Source: Caproiciproducens faecalis
GTDB taxonomy: Bacteria; Bacillota; Clostridia; Oscillospirales; Acutalibacteraceae
NCBI RefSeq assembly: GCF_019448085.1
Contig: NZ_JAGFNZ010000001.1
Location: 558,001 to 622,000 of the forward strand
Direction of reading: 5' to 3'
Length of the DNA: 64,000 bases
The translations under genes and the position numbers were made by a program. Positions 59,574 to 64,000 of the stretch are shown piece by piece. The notes under the pieces are model-generated. The model saw only the letters and a program-made list of their open reading frames with translations. It was not told the origin of the DNA and did no database searches. Position 1 is the first letter of the stretch; each line of letters opens with the position of its first letter.

Positions 59574-60560
59574 TTACTGCATGCTTCCACCTTCTATAAT
59601 GCCCGCTTTGGTCAGGTTTTGCTTGTGTTCCTCATAAGTTTTTGCGTAGTAGTAATTCCCGCTTGCATCCGCGGCAAAATAAAGGTAGTCGGTGTCCGCC
59701 GGGTTGACGGCGGCGTTCAGAGCGGCCTTGCCGGGATTGCAGATGGCGCCGGCAGGCAGGGCGGGGCATTTTCGGGTATTGTAATAGGAGTTGTACCGGT
59801 TGATGTCGCCCGTAAGGTTGGGCTTCAGATATTTTTCAACATAAATGACCGTTACATCCGCCTGCAGCTTCATACCGGCTTTCAGCCTGTTGTGAAACAC
59901 GGAAGAAACCTTTGCCATTTCGTTTACATTTCCAGATTCCTTTTCAATAATGGAGGCAAGGGTGACGACCTGGTCGGTGGTCATACCGGAGTAGCTGTAG
60001 TTGCCGCCGATTCTGCTTTCCGCATTTTTCAGCATTTTGCCAAGCGCGTCCTGCGGCTTCATATCTTTGTAAAATTCATAAGTATCGGGGAAAAGGTAGC
60101 CTTCCAGCTTATAGCAGCGGCTTGCGCTGGACCCCAGCTTGCCGATCAGGGAGTAATAGCTGAAATCGTAGGAGTTTGCGGTGCTGAGCAGCTCGCTTTT
60201 TTTGCAGACGCCGTTTGCTTCCAACCGGTCGCCGATCTGGGAAAGCGTGTATCCTTCCGGAATCACCACGCGCACGGTCTGGGCCTTTTCCGGCTGAGAA
60301 GAAGAGGCGGGCGCGGAGGAGGTGTTCTGCTTTTGGGAGGAGGCTCCCTGCGAAGTAACTGCTCCCGCAGAAGAAACAGCCGAAGAAAGTACAGAACTGC
60401 TTACGGTACTGTCAGAGGAGTCCGGCACGGAGGAATCCGATTCACTGACCACGCTGCTGCTTGCCTGACTGGACACCGTGCTGCTGGTGTTGCTCTTGGA
60501 GCAGGCTGAAAAAGAAAAGCAGACTGCCAGTGCAGTCAGCATTGCTAGATATTGCTTCAT
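59574..60560 (-). CDS. MltG-like endolytic transglycosylase, lipoprotein
   Basis: 328 residues. Signal peptide with lipobox FSFSAC (Cys near 20), then a Ser-rich linker to about residue 90. A LysM-like segment follows (VRVVIPEGYTLSQIGDRLEANGV), then the YceG/MltG catalytic domain: EGYLFPDTYEF and LASIIEKESGN with the catalytic Glu, VFHNRLKAGMKLQADVTVIY. It cuts nascent glycan strands outside the membrane. The usual MltG is membrane-anchored by a helix, not by lipid. Confidence 0.88.
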   Translation of the reverse strand: MKQYLAMLTALAVCFSFSACSKSNTSSTVSSQASSSVVSESDSSVPDSSDSTVSSSVLSSAVSSAGAVTSQGASSQKQNTSSAPASSSQPEKAQTVRVVIPEGYTLSQIGDRLEANGVCKKSELLSTANSYDFSYYSLIGKLGSSASRCYKLEGYLFPDTYEFYKDMKPQDALGKMLKNAESRIGGNYSYSGMTTDQVVTLASIIEKESGNVNEMAKVSSVFHNRLKAGMKLQADVTVIYVEKYLKPNLTGDINRYNSYYNTRKCPALPAGAICNPGKAALNAAVNPADTDYLYFAADASGNYYYAKTYEEHKQNLTKAGIIEGGSMQ

Positions 60561-60591
60561 TCTATTTAATCACCTTTATTCCTTTTCTATT

Positions 60592-60620
60592 ATTTTATAA
60601 CCTTTTCGCCTATAATTCAA
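60592..60620 (-). promoter_or_regulatory. promoter of the MltG/MBL operon
   Basis: Minus strand: TTGAAT (60620-60615), 17 bp, TAAAAT (60597-60592). Confidence 0.65.
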
Positions 60621-60695
60621 TAGAATGTTCCATTTTTTGACATCACCAAAAACAGGAAGCCGTCTTAATCAACTCACTCACAGGAGGTATTTTTT

Positions 60696-61517
60696 ATGGG
60701 ATTCAGCTTTGAAAAATACAGTCAGAACTTTCTTCTTCTGCTGGAATCGTCGCTGCCAAAACTTTTTGGTGCGCTGTTGATTCTGGCAATTGGCTGGTGG
60801 CTCAGCAATCAGGTGGTTCGGCTGATGTTCCGAGCCATGTCGCGTTCAAAAACAGACACCGGCTTTGTTACGTTCATCAGTTCCCTGACCAAAGTACTGC
60901 TGAAGACGATTGTTTGCATTACGGCGGCGGCCCAGCTTGGCATGAACGTCGGCTCGATTATTGCCGCGGTCGGCGCGGCGGGTCTGACCATCGGACTTGC
61001 CGTAAAAGATAACATGGCTAATATTGCCTGCGGCGCGCAGATCATCTTTACAAAGCCGTTCCGCGTAGGGGATTACATTCTCTTTGAAGAAACGGAGGGA
61101 ACGGTGGAGCGCATTGAAACCATGTTCACCACCCTGAGAACCTTTGACAACAAAGAAGTTGTGATTCCAAACGCCAAAATCACCTCCGGCGTCATCGTCA
61201 ACTATTCGGCCATGGCGACCCGCCGTCTGGACCTGAAATACCTGGTCGGCTATGACGAAGATCTTGCTGAAGTAAAAAATCTGCTCAGGGAACTGGTTGA
61301 GCAAAATCCCATGGCTCTGACCAGTCCCGCTCCGCTGATTGTCGTCGGTGAGCACCGCGACAGCGGTATTACGGTGGAAGTCCGGGTCTGGTGTAAAACG
61401 CAGGATTATCTTACACTCTATTTTGCCATGCAGGAAAAGGTGAAGCTTGCGTTTGACAAAGCGGGAATTCGTATCCCCTACAATCAGCTGGATGTCCATG
61501 TTAAGCCCGGGGAATAG
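60696..61517 (+). CDS. small-conductance mechanosensitive channel (MscS family)
   Basis: 273 residues. Three membrane helices; the pore helix is VGSIIAAVGAAGLTIGLAVKDNMANIACGAQII, with the family's Gly/Ala pattern. The cytoplasmic beta domain FRVGDYILFEETEGTVERIETMFTTLRTFDNKEVVIPN follows. Releases solutes on osmotic downshift. AGGAGG precedes the ATG. Confidence 0.93.
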   Translation: MGFSFEKYSQNFLLLLESSLPKLFGALLILAIGWWLSNQVVRLMFRAMSRSKTDTGFVTFISSLTKVLLKTIVCITAAAQLGMNVGSIIAAVGAAGLTIGLAVKDNMANIACGAQIIFTKPFRVGDYILFEETEGTVERIETMFTTLRTFDNKEVVIPNAKITSGVIVNYSAMATRRLDLKYLVGYDEDLAEVKNLLRELVEQNPMALTSPAPLIVVGEHRDSGITVEVRVWCKTQDYLTLYFAMQEKVKLAFDKAGIRIPYNQLDVHVKPGE

Positions 61518-61539
61518 AAAAATACGATAAAAACTGCGA

Positions 61540-61580
61540 AGAGCGGCAGCCCTGTTTGTACGGGGCTGCCGCTCTTTTAA
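61540..61580. terminator. bidirectional terminator between mscS and metY
   Basis: Arms AAGAGCGGCAGCCC and GGGCTGCCGCTCTT flank a 10-nt loop, with TTTT on the plus strand. Confidence 0.85.
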
Positions 61581-61608
61581 AAATTCTGCTGCACCGGAGG
61601 CACGCGTC

Positions 61609-62889
61609 TTACGCCAGCGCCTGCTGCAGGTCAAACAGAATATCGTCTATGTGTTCAGTACCGATGGAAAGACGGACGGTGTTCGGCTTGATGCCGGACT
61701 GGAGCAGTTCGCTTTCGTTCATCTGGGAGTGGGTGGTGCTCGCCGGGTGGATGACCAGTGATTTTACGTCGGCCACATTTGCCAGCAGGGAGAAAACCTC
61801 CAAACGGTCAATGAAGTCTTTGGCTTCCTCAGCGCCGCCCTTGATCTCAAACGTGAAGATGGAGCCTGCGCCATTGGGGAAATATTTGTTATATAAAGAG
61901 TTGTATTTGCTGTCCGGTAAGGCGGGGTGATTGACGCGTTCCACCTTGGGGTGCTTGGAGAGAAAATCCACTACCTTCAGAGCGTTCTCAACATGACGCT
62001 CCACGCGCAGGGAGAGGGTTTCAAGGCCCTGCAGAAGCAGGAAAGAGTTAAATGGGCTGATGGTCGCGCCGGTGTCTCTCAGCAGGATCACGCGGATTCT
62101 GGTTACATAGGCCGCCGCGCCGACATCTTTTGTAAAGCTGATGCCGTGGTAGCTCGGATCGGGCTCGCTCAGCCACGGGAATTTGCCGGAGGCCGCCCAG
62201 TCAAAATTCCCGCCGTCCACGATGACGCCGCCTAATGAAGAGCCGTGGCCGCCGATAAATTTTGTAGCAGAATGCACCACAACGTCCGCGCCGTGCTCAA
62301 TGGGGCGCAGCAGGTACGGTGTGGCAAAGGTGTTGTCTACAATCAGGGGAATTCCGTTTTTGTGGGCGACAGCGGCCACCGCGTCAATGTCAATGACGCT
62401 GGAATTCGGATTGCCCAGCGTTTCGATGAAAATCGCTTTTGTATTCGGCTGAATTGCGTTTTCAAAGCTGCCTTCCGAATCCGGATCGACAAATGTGGTG
62501 GAAATGCCGAAAGCCGCGAGCGTATGTTCCAGCAGATTGTAGGTTCCTCCGTAGATGGTGTTCGCGGATACGATATGGTCGCCCGCGTGAGCGATATTTT
62601 CAATCGCATAGGTGATGGCCGCCGCGCCGGATGCCGCTGCCAGCGCCGCCACACCGCCTTCCAGTGCGGCAATGCGCTGCTCAAACACATCGGAGGTGGG
62701 GTTCATCAGTCGGCCGTATACGTTGCCGCCTTCGGTCAGGCCAAAGCGCGCGGCAGCCTGTGCGGAATCCTTAAAGACAAAGGAGGTTGTCTGGTAAATA
62801 GGAACCGCTCTGGCATCCGTTGCGGAATCCGGCTTTTCCTGTCCTGCGTGTACCTGTATTGTTTCAAATTTATATTTTCTTTCGCTCAT
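61609..62889 (-). CDS. metY: O-acetylhomoserine sulfhydrylase (aminocarboxypropyltransferase)
   Basis: 426 residues. Cys/Met-metabolism PLP family: [22 protein letters not shown], the PLP lysine in [13 protein letters not shown], and [11 protein letters not shown] near the C-terminus. The long insertion [25 protein letters not shown] separates MetY from MetB/MetC. It makes homocysteine from O-acetylhomoserine and sulfide. AAGGAG precedes the ATG. A Cys-rich small ORF lies in its leader. Confidence 0.93.
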   Translation of the reverse strand: MSERKYKFETIQVHAGQEKPDSATDARAVPIYQTTSFVFKDSAQAAARFGLTEGGNVYGRLMNPTSDVFEQRIAALEGGVAALAAASGAAAITYAIENIAHAGDHIVSANTIYGGTYNLLEHTLAAFGISTTFVDPDSEGSFENAIQPNTKAIFIETLGNPNSSVIDIDAVAAVAHKNGIPLIVDNTFATPYLLRPIEHGADVVVHSATKFIGGHGSSLGGVIVDGGNFDWAASGKFPWLSEPDPSYHGISFTKDVGAAAYVTRIRVILLRDTGATISPFNSFLLLQGLETLSLRVERHVENALKVVDFLSKHPKVERVNHPALPDSKYNSLYNKYFPNGAGSIFTFEIKGGAEEAKDFIDRLEVFSLLANVADVKSLVIHPASTTHSQMNESELLQSGIKPNTVRLSIGTEHIDDILFDLQQALA

Positions 62890-62949
62890 TGTTGTTACTC
62901 CTTCTGCATATTTATTTCAGTATTTCGAAATATCGGGTAATTCCCGGTC

Positions 62950-63042
62950 TTATTTTCTGTTACAACGGCAGGAGGCGCACATTCGCTCATGCAGAAAGAG
63001 GGGACGGTTCTGGTTGTTTAAACGGTACTTTTTTGTTTTCAT
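62950..63042 (-). CDS. Cys-rich leader ORF upstream of metY
   Basis: 30 codons starting MKTKKYRLNNQNRP and ending ERMCASCRCNRK, with three Cys in six residues. AAGGAGGAG lies 5 bp upstream of the ATG, a near-perfect ribosome site. Between its stop and metY lie two short hairpins (CGGGTAATTCCCG and the palindrome TATTTCGAAATA). Cysteine-sensing leader peptides upstream of sulfur genes are known in other bacteria; this one is a candidate or a small metal-binding protein. Confidence 0.6.
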   Translation of the reverse strand: MKTKKYRLNNQNRPLFLHERMCASCRCNRK

Positions 63043-63063
63043 AGGGCTCCTCCTTTTTGTTAA

Positions 63064-63131
63064 TATTACAATACATATAATATTAGTAATATATTGTTGA
63101 CATAGTACTACGATAAAGAAGAAATGTCAAG
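63064..63131 (-). promoter_or_regulatory. promoter and inverted repeat upstream of the metY leader ORF
   Basis: Minus strand: TTGACA (63131-63126), 17 bp, TACTAT (63108-63103). Just downstream, ATATTAC (63064-63070) and GTAATAT (63087-63093) form a perfect inverted repeat in the early transcribed region, a candidate operator. Confidence 0.75.
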
Positions 63132-63141
63132 AGCTTTTCTT

Positions 63142-63190
63142 AAAAAGCGACCCGGAGCACAGGCATAAAAATTTCTGCGCTCCGGGTCGT
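63142..63190 (-). terminator. terminator of the methyltransferase gene
   Basis: Perfect 11-bp arms CGACCCGGAGC and GCTCCGGGTCG around a 20-nt loop, with CTTTTT on the minus strand. Confidence 0.85.
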
Positions 63191-63199
63191 ATGAAAGTT

Positions 63200-64000
63200 T
63201 CAGGTAATCTGGAAAATGTAAAATTTAAGGTAATTCGTTTCGGGTACGCTCCATAGAATGGGGTGGTCGGGGGACTGCTGGCGCGCTTCGATCTGACTGA
63301 GCGACACCTGAGCGTCGAACGCCGCACTGCGCAGCATACTGCGGAAAAGCTCCTCCGTCATAAAGTGGGAGCAGGAGCAGGTCGCGAGGTAGCCGCCGCG
63401 GGGCAGCAGCTTCATAGCGCGCAGATTGATCTCCTTGTACCCCTTCATCGCGTGGTCAACGGTCTGACGCGACTTGGTGAAGGCCGGCGGGTCGAGAACG
63501 ATTAAGTCGTAACCGTCTTTTTTGCCCATTGGCATCTGCGGAAGCAGGTCGAACACGTTGGCGGTCTGGAAGCTCATTTTTTCCTGCAGCTGGTTGCGTT
63601 TGGCGTTTTCCTCCGCCATGGCGACCGCGTCGGCGGAAATGTCCACCGCGTGAACGTGTTCCGCGCCGCCCTTCGCCGCGTTCAGCGCAAAGGAGCCGGT
63701 GTGGGTAAAGCAGTCCAGCACGCGCTTGCCGCGGCTGATTTTTGCGACCGCCTGCCGGTTGTATTTTTGGTCAAGGAAAAATCCGGTCTTCTGGCCGTTT
63801 TCAAAATCCACGGCGTATTCAATTCCGTTTTCCGTAATGGTTGTCTGCGTGGTCTGCGGCGTTTCCAACCCGGCAATGGGGAAGAAGCTTTTATTTTGCT
63901 GCATTCCTTCCAGTTCGCGGATGGCAACGTCGTTTCGCTCATAAACGCCGTTTATGTTCTGGCCGTCCTCCTTCAGAATCTTGCACAGCAGGGGGAAGAG
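63200..64000 (-). CDS. class I SAM-dependent rRNA methyltransferase, RlmI-like (5' end cut by window edge)
   Basis: 266 codons visible; the frame is open to the window end, so the start lies beyond 64000. The visible part holds a middle domain (NINGVYERNDVAIRELEGM...FENGQKTGFFLDQKYNR) and the methyltransferase domain: VLDCFTHTGSFALNAAKGGA (SAM loop), AVDISADAV, LIVLDPPAFTKSRQTVDHAMKGYKEIN and CSCSHFM. This matches RlmI/YccW, which methylate a cytosine of 23S rRNA. The N-terminal PUA domain would lie outside. Confidence 0.9.
   Translation of the reverse strand, partial: LFPLLCKILKEDGQNINGVYERNDVAIRELEGMQQNKSFFPIAGLETPQTTQTTITENGIEYAVDFENGQKTGFFLDQKYNRQAVAKISRGKRVLDCFTHTGSFALNAAKGGAEHVHAVDISADAVAMAEENAKRNQLQEKMSFQTANVFDLLPQMPMGKKDGYDLIVLDPPAFTKSRQTVDHAMKGYKEINLRAMKLLPRGGYLATCSCSHFMTEELFRSMLRSAAFDAQVSLSQIEARQQSPDHPILWSVPETNYLKFYIFQIT

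Overview
The window reads as chromosome of a spore-forming Firmicute of the class Clostridia. Gene content and protein style suggest an Oscillospiraceae/Ruminococcaceae-type genome, but I could not run a taxonomic search. Supporting signs are a sporulation sigma factor (sigma-K), SigA-type promoters with 17-bp spacers, strong GGAGG ribosome sites, frequent TTG starts, and many amino-acid, phosphate and drug transporters. No rRNA or tRNA gene was seen.

The central find is at 12.8-20.5 kb. The sigma-K gene, on the minus strand, is split in two. Its 5' part (19879-20526, with a hydrophobic pro-sequence) and its last codons (12835-12900) are separated by about 7.0 kb that is flanked by a 14-bp direct repeat. 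Joining the two copies restores an open 228-codon sigK exactly in frame. The interval carries a large serine recombinase next to the 3' fragment and behaves as a compact 'skin' (sigK intervening) element. The inner flanks of the repeats together form a near-perfect inverted repeat, as expected of a serine-recombinase attP. Cargo: a small protein upstream of the recombinase, PadR with two DUF1048 proteins, a ChrB-like protein with an MFS transporter, and a nitroreductase/FMN-reductase pair divergent from an HxlR regulator.

Left of the element (0-12.5 kb) are an Rrf2 regulator and cysK, a two-component system, gpsA, an Mrp-type Fe-S ATPase, a MarR gene with a heterodimeric ABC exporter, and an Lsa-type antibiotic-resistance ABC-F gene. 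The ABC-F gene has a 5' leader with a consensus promoter, a six-codon leader peptide and an intrinsic terminator just before the gene.

Right of it (20.6-36.4 kb) are a MATE pump, a conserved hypothetical, a CFI-box zinc-ribbon protein with a DtxR regulator, a YkpA/YbiT-like ABC-F, RpiR, MarR with citrate synthase, an Xaa-Pro aminopeptidase, a polar amino-acid ABC transporter and a TrpXYZ-like ABC transporter. From 36.6 to 43.8 kb runs a complete pstSCAB-phoU-phoP-phoR phosphate operon behind an 11-bp-periodic Pho box.

At 44-51.3 kb are a P-type ATPase with two TrkA-type nucleotide-binding proteins, an FAD/Rieske oxidoreductase with a tocopherol-cyclase-like protein, and three small proteins. 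From 51.4 kb to the end are a secreted GH25 muramidase, prfC with a highly structured leader, a BASS transporter, a glyoxalase, a Crp/Fnr regulator with HD and radical SAM proteins, an MBL hydrolase, an MltG-like protein, an MscS channel, metY with a Cys-rich leader ORF, and a partial RlmI-type methyltransferase.
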